From Actinacidiphila epipremni (lineage in GTDB: Bacteria; Actinomycetota; Actinomycetes; Streptomycetales; Streptomycetaceae): a DNA stretch of 64,000 nucleotides. The stretch's first letter is position 1; each line of letters starts with the position of its first letter. This document shows, one piece after another, positions 49,614 to 60,762 of the stretch. Below the pieces are notes generated by a model. The model saw only the letters and a list, made by a program, of their open reading frames with translations. It was not told the origin of the DNA and made no database searches. The DNA lies in contig NZ_JAATEJ010000005.1 in NCBI RefSeq assembly GCF_012034175.1, positions 271,363 to 335,362 on the forward strand. The letters run 5' to 3'. Both the position numbers and the translations under genes were made by a program.

Positions 49614-49659
49614 ACAGGGCGGTGCCCCCGGCCAGGTGCGGCCGGGGGCACCGCCCTGT
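49614..49659 (+). terminator. Very strong stem-loop terminator
   Basis: A perfect 20-base stem, beginning ACAGGGCGGTG and ending CACCGCCCTGT, around the loop AGGTGC, starting 17 bases after the upstream stop and followed by TGCG. The most stable hairpin in this window by eye. Confidence 0.92.
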
Positions 49660-49882
49660 TGCGTGAACACGCCGCGCACGCGTTGAACACACGGTGACGG
49701 CAACCGCCCGCGCGGGTGACGCGTCTTGTCGGTAAAGCATCGCCTCGGCGAAATTCCTGCGGATCGACGCCAGGAGGGCAACACTGGGATCGGCCGCACG
49801 CACAATCGGGGGGACGAAGATGTTCCACGCAGACCGCGCGACCGCCCGCACCACTGACCACACGCAGCGAAAGACGCCTTCC

Positions 49883-50089
49883 ATGTGCCAGCATCGACCG
49901 CAGTGCCCTTCCGCAGACGGCCCCGACCGTGAGGCCGCACTCACCGTGGCCCACCACCCGGAGCAGGGGTGGAGCCTGCTGTGCAACGGGGTGCTGCTCT
50001 TCGAGGACACCGGTGAGCTGCTGCCCGACGGGCAGATCATCGCCCCGCACCGCCCGCTGGGCACCGCCCAGGTCACGACCGCGGCCTGA
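49883..50089 (+). CDS. DUF5999 small protein
   Basis: 68-residue Streptomyces protein of the DUF5999 family: MCQHRPQCPSADGPDREAAL, then HPEQGWSLLCNGVLLFEDTG and PHRPLG. Three Cys and one His near the start could bind metal. The start is placed where the conserved block begins. An in-frame ATG at 49820 has a much better GGGGGG ribosome site and would add 21 residues, so the true start is open. Flanked by terminators on both sides, hence a single-gene transcript. Confidence 0.82.
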   Translation: MCQHRPQCPSADGPDREAALTVAHHPEQGWSLLCNGVLLFEDTGELLPDGQIIAPHRPLGTAQVTTAA

Positions 50090-50118
50090 CGCCCGCACCG
50101 CAGGGCCGCGCACCTGAC

Positions 50119-50149
50119 AGCCGGCTCCCCCGCGCAGGGGGAACCGGCT
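50119..50149. terminator. Terminator between DUF5999 gene and gcvP
   Basis: AGCCGGCTCCCCC and GGGGGAACCGGCT form a 13-base stem with one mismatch and a 5-base loop, between convergent genes. Confidence 0.8.
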
Positions 50150-50194
50150 TCGCCTTGCCCGGACGGCGCCCGCGAGGCGCCGCGGCGGGTCAGG

Positions 50195-53122
<2,928 letters not shown>

Positions 53123-53189
53123 CTGCGGAGGCCTCCTGGTCTGCGACCTTCGGGGGCGGCCCGGCACGGGCGCCCTTGCGGCCTCCCCC

Positions 53190-53408
53190 TCTGTCATCAG
53201 TACCTGAGAGCTTCGCCTACCCGGTGCGCGGGCGGCTTTCACCTTCGGTGAAGACCCGTCCCACGAACGGCGCTCCCGGGGCGGATCCTGCTTTCCAGAG
53301 TGACCTCGCCCCTGCGGTACGGATGCCTGAGAGATTCCGGGGAGGATTTGCTCCTTCGGCGCCCCCGTACCCGCCGCCGCGGCGGTGGTCGGGGGACTCT
53401 CCCGCATG
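53190..53408 (-). promoter_or_regulatory. Tandem glycine riboswitch of gcvP
   Basis: On the minus strand two aptamers lie in series: aptamer 1 from about 53408 to 53320 (GCGGGAGAGTCCCCC to TCTCTCAGGCA) and aptamer 2 from about 53305 to 53190 (CACTCTGGAAAGC to CTCTCAGGTAC). Both keep the CTCTCAGG signature, the GGAGAG/CTCT P1 arms and the paired 5' AGAG elements. A -10 TAGGCT at 53433-53428 would start transcription a few bases before aptamer 1. Glycine binding should raise gcvP expression. About 68 bases separate it from the gcvP ATG. Confidence 0.95.
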
Positions 53409-53536
53409 GGGTCTGCAGCCGCTACTCAGCCTACCAGCGCGTCGTGCCCGGGGAACGGGGACACATTCGGCTCGACAGCGCCCGGGTTGTGGCTTTTGGT
53501 GGTAACCAACAGGTGTCGCCGCTGGTTGGAGGAACC

Positions 53537-53968
53537 GTGCAGACGGACATCGATCCTCGGAGCCTGATCGGCCGCCGCGCCGTCGACCGCGACGGTACGA
53601 AGATCGGCACGGTCGACGAGGTGTACCTCGACGACGCGACCGGCACCCCGGAGTGGGCGGCGGTGCGCACCGGCCTGTTCACCCGGGACGCCTTCGTCCC
53701 GCTGGAGCCCAGCGAGCTGGTGGGCGACGCGCTGCGGGTCCCGTACAAGAAGTCGGTCATCAGGGACGCGCCGGATTTCGGCGTGGGGCGGCATCTGTCG
53801 CCCGAGCAGGAGCTGCAGCTCTACCACCACTACGGCATGGACGTGCCGACCGCCGCCGCGCCCGGCGGCGGCCCCGGCGCTGCGGGCCCGCGGGACTTCG
53901 GGGAGGGCGCGCCGCGGGAGTTCGGCGAGCTGCCGCCGGAGCGCCGGCGCCCGGAGGACCAGGGCTAG
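53537..53968 (+). CDS. PRC-barrel domain protein
   Basis: 143-residue protein with a PRC-barrel (DIDPRSLIGRRAVDRDGTKIGTVDEVYLDD onward) and a Gly/Pro-rich tail ending EFGELPPERRRPEDQG. PRC-barrels bind RNA or proteins; this one resembles actinobacterial stress-response copies. The GTG at 53537 follows GGAGG; the open frame to 53300 crosses the riboswitch and is not coding. The stop (53966-53968) abuts the dinB stop with no gap. Confidence 0.9.
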   Translation: MQTDIDPRSLIGRRAVDRDGTKIGTVDEVYLDDATGTPEWAAVRTGLFTRDAFVPLEPSELVGDALRVPYKKSVIRDAPDFGVGRHLSPEQELQLYHHYGMDVPTAAAPGGGPGAAGPRDFGEGAPREFGELPPERRRPEDQG

Positions 53969-55360
53969 CTACGACGCCAGCCGGTCGGGCCCCGGTGGGC
54001 GGCCCGGCAGCGGGAGGGGGTCGGCGCGGGTGAGGGCCGGGTCGTCGACGGCGAAGGTGCGGACCCGGCCGGGGACGGTGTCGGCGGGGACCTCGAACCG
54101 TACGGTGACCCGGCCGACGCCGCTGCCCTGGACCCAGCCGCGGCCGTGGTCGGCGTGCTCGACGTCCTGGCCGGGCAGCCAGCGGCTGCCGGGCTCCGGC
54201 TCCGGAGGGGGCGCGGCGGGCAGGTCGGCGGCCGGCTCGATGTTCGGCTCCGCGGCCTCGGCTCCCGCGGCCGGCTCGGCGGCGTCCGGGCCGGCCTGGC
54301 CGGCCTGCGCGAACAGGTCCTCCTGCGTGAAGTCCGCCAGGCCCGACACGCCGACGCCGAGCAGCCGTACGCCGCCGGTCGTATCCACCGCCTCGACCAG
54401 TCGGCGGGCGGTCTCCCGGACCACCGCCGGGTCGTCGGTGGGGGCGCGCAGCGTCTCGGACCGGGTGAGGGTGGAGAAGTCGTAGCGGCGGATCTTGACC
54501 ACGACCGTCCGGCCCGAGCGGCCGGCGCCGCGCAGCCGCTGCACGCAGCGGTCGGCGAGCCGGTCGATCTCGTAGCGCACCCGGGCGCGGTCGGTGAGGT
54601 CGGTGTCGAAGGTGTCCTCCACCGAGATGGACTTCACGTCCCGGTCGGCGACCACCGGGCGGTTGTCGAGGCCGGCGGCCATGGCGTGCAGCGAGGTGCC
54701 GTGCGCCTTGCCCAGCAGCCGGACCAGCTCGGGCTCCCCGGCCTGCACGATCTCGGCGACGGTGAGGATGCCGGCCCGCCGCAGGTGCTCGGCGGTGGCC
54801 GGGCCGACGCCCCACAGGGTGCGTACCGGCAGCGGGTCGAGCAGCGCCCGCTCGGTGCCGGGCTCGACGACGACCAGCCCGTCCGGCTTGGCCTGCTCGG
54901 AGGCGATCTTGGCGAGCAGCTTGGAGCCGGCCAGGCCCACCGACGCGGTGAGCCCGGTGGCGGCCAGGATGTCGGCCCGCAGCCCCTCGGCGACCGCCCG
55001 CGGGTCGCGGCCCGGCTCGCCGGCCTCCAGGTCGAGGAAGGCCTCGTCCAGGCTCAGCGGCTCTATCAGCGGGGACACCGCGTGGAGCAGGCCCATCACG
55101 ATGTCGCTGACGGCGCGGTAGAGGCCGAAGCGCGGCACGAGGAAGGCGGCGTTGGGGCACAGCCTGCGGGCGTGGGCCGTCGCGATCGCGGAGCCGACGC
55201 CGTGCACCCGTGCCTCGTAGGACGCGGTCGCGACGACGCCGCGGGGCCCGAGGCCGCCGACCACCACCGGCTTGCCCCGCAGGCTCGGCTTGGACGCCTG
55301 CTCGACCGCGGCGAAGAACGCGTCCATGTCCAGGTGCAGGATCGTCGGCGCACTTCTCAC
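53969..55360 (-). CDS. dinB: DNA polymerase IV (Y-family)
   Basis: 463-residue translesion polymerase. Catalytic blocks are HLDMDAFFAAVEQ (first Asp pair), PLSLDEAFLDLE (second Asp-Glu), TGLTASVGLAGSKLLAKIASE and the helix-hairpin region TLWGVGPATAEHLRRAGI. After the little-finger domain comes an Ala/Pro/Glu linker (about residues 365-400) and an extra actinobacterial C-terminal domain ending near RPPGPDRLAS, which makes the protein about 100 residues longer than E. coli DinB. Its start is GTG 55360 (VRSAPTILHLDMD); no strong SOS-box was seen upstream. It converges with the PRC-barrel gene. Confidence 0.95.
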   Translation of the reverse strand: MRSAPTILHLDMDAFFAAVEQASKPSLRGKPVVVGGLGPRGVVATASYEARVHGVGSAIATAHARRLCPNAAFLVPRFGLYRAVSDIVMGLLHAVSPLIEPLSLDEAFLDLEAGEPGRDPRAVAEGLRADILAATGLTASVGLAGSKLLAKIASEQAKPDGLVVVEPGTERALLDPLPVRTLWGVGPATAEHLRRAGILTVAEIVQAGEPELVRLLGKAHGTSLHAMAAGLDNRPVVADRDVKSISVEDTFDTDLTDRARVRYEIDRLADRCVQRLRGAGRSGRTVVVKIRRYDFSTLTRSETLRAPTDDPAVVRETARRLVEAVDTTGGVRLLGVGVSGLADFTQEDLFAQAGQAGPDAAEPAAGAEAAEPNIEPAADLPAAPPPEPEPGSRWLPGQDVEHADHGRGWVQGSGVGRVTVRFEVPADTVPGRVRTFAVDDPALTRADPLPLPGRPPGPDRLAS

Positions 55361-55478
55361 ACCACCGATCGTGCCGCATCCCGCCGACATTGACCGTACG
55401 CGTGTACGGCATGGCCGCGCGTGTCCCCCGTCGGGCCCGCTTTCGGTCGCGCGCCCGAGCCGGGGCGGCGCGCGGCGG

Positions 55479-56081
<603 letters not shown>

Positions 56082-56143
56082 GCCGCCCTCCGTCCTTCAC
56101 GTCCCGGACACCGCGCGCACGTGCCACGGGACTTTCCACTTCG

Positions 56144-56199
56144 ACGGTAGGCAGTCACCAGGGGTGCGTCAACGATCGCCACACTCGGCACGCCGAGTG
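56144..56199 (-). promoter_or_regulatory. Promoter and upstream dyad of the MerR gene
   Basis: TTGACG (56172-56167), 17 bases, TACCGT (56149-56144) on the minus strand. Upstream of the -35 lies CACTCGGC-AC-GCCGAGTG (56182-56199), an 18-base dyad with perfect 8-base arms. Position upstream of the -35 suggests an activator site rather than the MerR spacer type. Confidence 0.65.
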
Positions 56200-56338
56200 A
56201 AAGTCACCCCACGAGTGGTTTGATGTGACCGGTGCCGGGAACCCCTCCCCGAATGGCCTCATAGTGGCAACCTTGCCCGGCCGATCGCCCATGCCGACCC
56301 CCCGGCGCGGCCCTCGCCGGCCCGCCGGTCGCCGTCCG

Positions 56339-56812
56339 CTACTGGTTGCTGGTGCCGAAGTCCTCCGGCGAGATCTGGTCGAGGAACTCGCGGAACTTCT
56401 CCACCTCGTCCTCCTGCTCGTCCGGAATCGCGATCCCGGCGTCGTCCAGGACTCCGTCGCTGCCGTAGATCGGCGTGCCCATGCGCAGCGCCAGCGCTAT
56501 GGCGTCGGACGGGCGGGCACTGACCTCCACGCCGCCGGCGAAGACCAGCTCGGCGTAGAACACGCCCTCGCGCAGGTCGGTGATACGGACCTCGGTGAGC
56601 GTCTGCCCGACGGCTTCCAGCACGTCCTTGAACAGGTCGTGGGTCAGTGGTCGCGCAGGCGTCATCCCCTGCTGTGCGAAGGCGATGGCGGTGGCCTCGC
56701 CCGGCCCGATCCAGATGGGCAGGTACCGGTCGCCTCCCACTTCACGCAGGAGCACGATCGGTTGATTGGAGGGCATTTCCACCCGGACACCCACAACATC
56801 GAGCTCGTTCAC
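56339..56812 (-). CDS. DUF151 / bifunctional nuclease-family protein
   Basis: 157-residue protein of the bifunctional nuclease family (MNELDVVGVRVEMPSNQPIV, then WIGPGEATAIAFAQQG and ARPSDAIALALR). Some members are DNases/RNases; most are uncharacterised. The start is GTG 56812. The C-terminus is acidic. Placed 91 bases after FtsR and before a second MerR gene. Confidence 0.9.
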   Translation of the reverse strand: MNELDVVGVRVEMPSNQPIVLLREVGGDRYLPIWIGPGEATAIAFAQQGMTPARPLTHDLFKDVLEAVGQTLTEVRITDLREGVFYAELVFAGGVEVSARPSDAIALALRMGTPIYGSDGVLDDAGIAIPDEQEDEVEKFREFLDQISPEDFGTSNQ

Positions 56813-56903
56813 ACGTCAACCCTAGGACGTGCCCGGCGGGTTTGGGTAGTCGGGCACCCCGGGCGCGGCACCCGGGTGTCGCCGCGGGCGCGGTATCGCC
56901 CGG

Positions 56904-57650
56904 TCAGCGCAGCCGCAGCCGCAAGGCCGAGCGCAGCATCGCGGCATGCAGCCGCACCGACAGCTCGGCCAGCTCCTCCGCGGTGGCTTCGGCGTGTCGC
57001 CTGGTCTGCGGGTTGCGGTGCCGGCGCAGCGGCGCCACCAGCTGCTCGACCAGGCCCGCCTCCCGGTCGGCGGCGGCCTTCACCGCCCGCAGGTGCCGCG
57101 GCTCCAGCCCGTAGCGCCCGAGGTCGGCGATGAGCCGCCCGGTCGCCACGGCCTCGGCGTCGTAGCCGCCGTCGCCGGCCGGCTCGACGAGCCCGTAGGA
57201 CTCCCACTGCTCCAGCTCCGCCTCACCGGCCCCGGTGGCGGCCAGGAACTCCTCCCGGCCCACCCGCAGCTCCGCCGGCTCCGCCAGGGCGTCCCCGGGG
57301 CCTCCAGGCGGCTCCTGGGGGCCCTCCCCGGCGGCGAGGGCCGGCAGTACCGGCTGCTCGCCCCGGTCGAGGCCCTCCAGATGCTCCTTGATCACCCGCA
57401 GCGGCAGGTAGTGGTCGCGCTGCACCCGCAGCACGTACGCCAGCCGCTGCACGTCCCCGGCGGCGAACTTGCGGTAGCCCGACGGGGTGCGCTGCGGGTC
57501 CACCAGGCCCTCGGCCTCCAGGAAGCGGATCTTGGAGATGGTGACCTCGGGAAACTCCTCCCGCAGCTTCCCCAGCACCGCCCCGATGCTCAGCAGTGCG
57601 CCGTCCGGGGCGGCGGTGCCGTCCGCGGCACCGCCCGGCGTTCGCTGCAT
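56904..57650 (-). CDS. ftsR: FtsR-type MerR regulator
   Basis: 248-residue MerR-like protein with the atypical start SIGAVLGKLREEFPEVTISKIRFLEAEGLVDPQRTPSGYRKF, which marks the FtsR group that controls cell-division genes such as ftsZ in actinobacteria. The C-terminal half is divergent. The ATG at 57650 follows GAAGGG. It lies 26 bases after the GarA-like FHA gene, and this pair is conserved across actinobacteria. Confidence 0.88.
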   Translation of the reverse strand: MQRTPGGAADGTAAPDGALLSIGAVLGKLREEFPEVTISKIRFLEAEGLVDPQRTPSGYRKFAAGDVQRLAYVLRVQRDHYLPLRVIKEHLEGLDRGEQPVLPALAAGEGPQEPPGGPGDALAEPAELRVGREEFLAATGAGEAELEQWESYGLVEPAGDGGYDAEAVATGRLIADLGRYGLEPRHLRAVKAAADREAGLVEQLVAPLRRHRNPQTRRHAEATAEELAELSVRLHAAMLRSALRLRLR

Positions 57651-57676
57651 GCGCACCCTTCGTGGGACCGGTGGGG

Positions 57677-58453
57677 TCAAAAGCCCCGCTGGCTCGCGTA
57701 GAAGACCAGGCGGTACTTGCCGATCTGGACCTCGTCGCCGTTGGACAGCGTCACCGCGTCGATGCGCTCCCGGTTGACGTACGTGCCGTTGAGGCTGCCC
57801 ACGTCGGCGACGGTGAAGCGGCCGTCACCCCCGCGGCGGAACTCCACGTGCCGCCGGGAGACCGTGACGTCGTCCAGGAAGATGTCGCTCTGCGGGTGAC
57901 GCCCCGCCGTGGTGAGCTCGCCGTCCAGCAGGAACCGGCTGCCGGAGTTCGGGCCGCGGCGCACCACCAGCAGCGCCGAGCCCGGCGGCAGCGCGTCGAC
58001 GGCGGCCTGCGCCTCCGAGGACAGCGACGGCGTCGGGATCTGGCCGGTGGCCTCCGCCTCGTACGCCTCGATGCCCGAGATGGAGATCGTGGACGTCGTC
58101 TCCGACGCGCTCTGGTACCCGGTCACGCCCGGGCGCAGCGGAGCGCCGCAGTTGGAGCAGAAGCGACTCGCTTCCGCGTTCTGGTGACCGCACCTGCCGC
58201 AGACCAAACCGAACCCTCCACCCGGGGTCGAGGCCGATGGTTCCCCGGAACCTATGCGAGCGGACGACGCGGGGTCAACAGGCGCCACGCCGGGCGTACC
58301 GGAAAAACCGCCCCTGCCCTGACCGTCGTTCCGGAACAGCGGGCGCTCGGCGGACTGCTCGTCCGCCGCGCTGCGCGGAGCGCGGTGCCGCGCGGTGGCC
58401 GGGTCGCCCGACTGCCGCGCGCTCTTGCCGAACAACTTCCCAAACAGCTTCAC
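57677..58453 (-). CDS. FHA-domain protein with zinc ribbon, GarA/OdhI-like
   Basis: 258-residue cytoplasmic regulator. A Gly/Pro-rich N-terminus leads to a zinc ribbon (Cys85, 88, 99, 102), an ETT motif at 118-120 (SASETTSTISISG) and a C-terminal FHA domain (about 160-250: TTAGRHPQSDIFLDDVTVSRRH, GSLNGTYVNRERI). In mycobacterial GarA, PknB/PknG phosphorylate the ETT Thr, the FHA domain then binds it in cis, and 2-oxoglutarate metabolism changes. Retention of ETT suggests the same switch, now coupled to a zinc ribbon. Function here is inferred. Confidence 0.85.
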   Translation of the reverse strand: MKLFGKLFGKSARQSGDPATARHRAPRSAADEQSAERPLFRNDGQGRGGFSGTPGVAPVDPASSARIGSGEPSASTPGGGFGLVCGRCGHQNAEASRFCSNCGAPLRPGVTGYQSASETTSTISISGIEAYEAEATGQIPTPSLSSEAQAAVDALPPGSALLVVRRGPNSGSRFLLDGELTTAGRHPQSDIFLDDVTVSRRHVEFRRGGDGRFTVADVGSLNGTYVNRERIDAVTLSNGDEVQIGKYRLVFYASQRGF

Positions 58454-58559
58454 GGGCGATTCCCCTTGAAAGACGCAGACCCGCCCGTAAGGCAGGACGA
58501 ACTCTCACTACACACAGTTTCCACCACACAGCAACTCAGCGACGCCTCGACCCCCCGCC

Positions 58560-59342
58560 TCACCGGGATGACGACCGAGCGTAGTCAGGCTGCTTCGACG
58601 GCCGCAAGGCGTCCACGACGATCTTCTGCGACCTCACCACATCTGCCGTGGCCTGCTCCTTCTCCAGTGTCTGGACCACTCCGCCCGGGATGTTCAACGC
58701 CGGCTCCAGGTCCTGCGGGTTGCCGATCACCTTGAAGACGTACGGCTGGCTGACCCGCCGGCCGTCGATCAGCACCCCGTCGCTGCCGTCGGTGAAGTAC
58801 GTGGCCGCGACCACCCGCACGGAGTTGATCTGGATGGCCTCCGCGCCGGCCGCCCGCAGCTCCTGGAGCGTGTCCAGCAGCGAGTCGGCCGCGACGCTGC
58901 CGTGCGGGTCGGTGATGGTCAGCGTGATCCCGGGTCCCTGCGCGGCGACGGTGCCGGCCAGCACACCGAGCTGCTGCTCCTTCTGCCGGGTCTGCTTGAG
59001 CGCCTCGGCGGCCTGGTCGGAACTGGACTGCAGCTCCGAGCGCTGGGTCTCCAGGCCGTGCTTCTCGTCCTCCAGGCGCTGGGTGCGGTTGTCCACCTCG
59101 GTGAGGATGCGCACCAGGTCCTCCTGGCGGGCGCCGCGCAGGGTGCCGCCGTTGTCGCTGGTGGTGCTCACCTGGATGGCCAGGCCCAGCCCCAGCACGA
59201 ACAGCAGCATCGCGACGGTCAGCTGGGCGCGGGACGCCCGCGGCGGCCACAGCCCGGCCACCAGCCGCTGCCGGCCGGTCGGCTGCGGCGCCGGCTGCTC
59301 GTCGTGCTCGTCGTGCCGGACGTGCTTGTGCTCCTCGCTCAT
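58560..59342 (-). CDS. DUF881 protein (YlxW/YlxX-like), second copy
   Basis: 260-residue membrane protein: an acidic His-rich cytoplasmic tail (EEHKHVRHDEHDEQ), one transmembrane helix (TVAMLLFVLGLGLAIQV, about residues 40-57), a coiled coil (roughly 75-120) and an extracytoplasmic DUF881 domain (GPGITLTITDPHGS). Gene order DUF881-sbp-DUF881 is the typical actinobacterial arrangement near division and lipid genes. Exact function unknown. Confidence 0.88.
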   Translation of the reverse strand: MSEEHKHVRHDEHDEQPAPQPTGRQRLVAGLWPPRASRAQLTVAMLLFVLGLGLAIQVSTTSDNGGTLRGARQEDLVRILTEVDNRTQRLEDEKHGLETQRSELQSSSDQAAEALKQTRQKEQQLGVLAGTVAAQGPGITLTITDPHGSVAADSLLDTLQELRAAGAEAIQINSVRVVAATYFTDGSDGVLIDGRRVSQPYVFKVIGNPQDLEPALNIPGGVVQTLEKEQATADVVRSQKIVVDALRPSKQPDYARSSSR

Positions 59343-59348
59343 CAGCGG

Positions 59349-59681
59349 TCACGCCCGGAAGACGTGCCGGCGGATGGCCGCGGCGTTGGAGAAGATCCGG
59401 ATGCCGAGGACGACGACCACGCCGGTGGACAACTGGGCGCCGACGCCCAGCTTGTCGCCGAGGAAGACGATCAGCGCCGCCACGACGACGTTGGACAGGA
59501 AGGAGACCACGAAGACCTTGTCGTCGAAGATGCCGTCGAGCATCGCGCGCAGCCCGCCGAACACGGCGTCGAGCGCGGCGACGACGGCGATCGGCAGGTA
59601 CGGCTCCACGCCGGTCGGCACCACGGGGCGCACCACGAGTCCGACCACGACTCCCACGACGAGGCCCAGTACGGCGATCAC
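59349..59681 (-). CDS. sbp: Small basic membrane protein Sbp
   Basis: 110-residue membrane protein with three hydrophobic helices (DUF1290), known as small basic protein in Firmicutes and actinobacteria. It starts GTG at 59681, overlapping the preceding DUF881 stop (GTGA), and is followed by the second DUF881 gene after six bases. Co-translation implies a complex with one or both DUF881 proteins. Confidence 0.92.
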   Translation of the reverse strand: MIAVLGLVVGVVVGLVVRPVVPTGVEPYLPIAVVAALDAVFGGLRAMLDGIFDDKVFVVSFLSNVVVAALIVFLGDKLGVGAQLSTGVVVVLGIRIFSNAAAIRRHVFRA

Positions 59682-60613
59682 TGCGAACCCTTCCCTGTTG
59701 CGGCGTTGTCCGCCGGCGCGCTGCTGCCCGCGACCGGCCGGGCGTACCGCACGATGAGGCTGGGCGCGGCGGCCAGGCGGACGTCCTTCTGCACGGTGAC
59801 GCTCGCCCGGATCCCGTAGTTCTGCTCCAGGACGTGCAGGTACTGCCCGTCCGCGCTGTCCTGGAACGCCGTGCTCAGCTTCTCCCCGTCACCGATCGCC
59901 AGCACCGTGTACGGCGGCACCAGCGGTCTGTTGTCGACCAGTATGGCGTCTCCGGCGGCGCGGATCGCCGAGAGGGCCGTCAGCCGCTGCCCGTTGACGC
60001 TGATCGCCTCCGCGCCGGACGTCCACAGGCCGTTGACGACCCGCTGCATGTCGCGGTCGCGGACCCGGCCGGTGTCGGAGAAGCCGTCGCTCTCCCGCGG
60101 GCCGCCGGAGCTGCCCGTGGAGGCCTCCTTGGCGTCGTCCACGACCAGTTTGACGCCGGGGCCGTGCGCGGGGGTTGCGCCGGCCAGCAGGTCCAGCAGC
60201 CGGCCGCCGTCGCCGTCCTGGTTCTTCAGCGCGGCGCGCTGCTCGGCCGACACGGTGTCCCGCAGCCCGTCGACCTGCTTCTGCAGCGCGTCCGCGCTGT
60301 GCGTCTGCGACTGGACCCGGTCGATGAGCTTCTGCCGCTCGCGGGCCTCGGTGGGCGCCGCCCGGTGCGCCTGGGCGGCGCCCACCGTGATCACGACGGC
60401 CGCCAGCAGCAGCCCGCCGGCCAGCCCCAGGCGCCCGGCCAGGGACGCCGGCAGGCGCGAGCTGCCGGTCTGCCCGCGGCGGGCCGCCGCCTCCGCGTAC
60501 CCGTCGTCGAGGCTGTGCTCCATGACGTTGGTCAGCAGGAACATCGACGCGTCGGGACGCCGCCGGGCGGCCCCCGGTGCGGGACTGCTCCGATCGGGTT
60601 GCGGCTGCGGCAT
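59678..60613 (-). CDS. DUF881 protein (YlxW/YlxX-like), first copy
   Basis: 311-residue single-pass membrane protein with a long cytoplasmic N-terminus, a helix at about residues 65-85, a coiled coil and a DUF881 domain (GPGVKLVVDDAKE, ISVNGQRLTALSAIR). It is a paralogue of the second copy, sharing the layout but little identity by eye. The ATG at 60613 or 60622 starts the gene; neither has a strong ribosome site. Confidence 0.85.
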   Translation of the reverse strand: MPQPQPDRSSPAPGAARRRPDASMFLLTNVMEHSLDDGYAEAAARRGQTGSSRLPASLAGRLGLAGGLLLAAVVITVGAAQAHRAAPTEARERQKLIDRVQSQTHSADALQKQVDGLRDTVSAEQRAALKNQDGDGGRLLDLLAGATPAHGPGVKLVVDDAKEASTGSSGGPRESDGFSDTGRVRDRDMQRVVNGLWTSGAEAISVNGQRLTALSAIRAAGDAILVDNRPLVPPYTVLAIGDGEKLSTAFQDSADGQYLHVLEQNYGIRASVTVQKDVRLAAAPSLIVRYARPVAGSSAPADNAATGKGSQ

Positions 60614-60762
60614 GCCGCACATCGTCGCACGTCGCGACCACTGCTCTCGAACGGCCCCCTCGCGGCGTGCCGTTCGGCGTCGTCACCGCCGTGGGCACCG
60701 CCGCGACGCGGGGGCCGTGCGTACGCCGTACGGCGCATGCGCGCCGCTCGGCGGCAGGCGGC

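Noticed and set aside
53300..53536. N-terminal extension of the PRC-barrel protein
   Set aside because: It would be coded across the glycine riboswitch on the other strand and has no ribosome site; GTG 53537 does.
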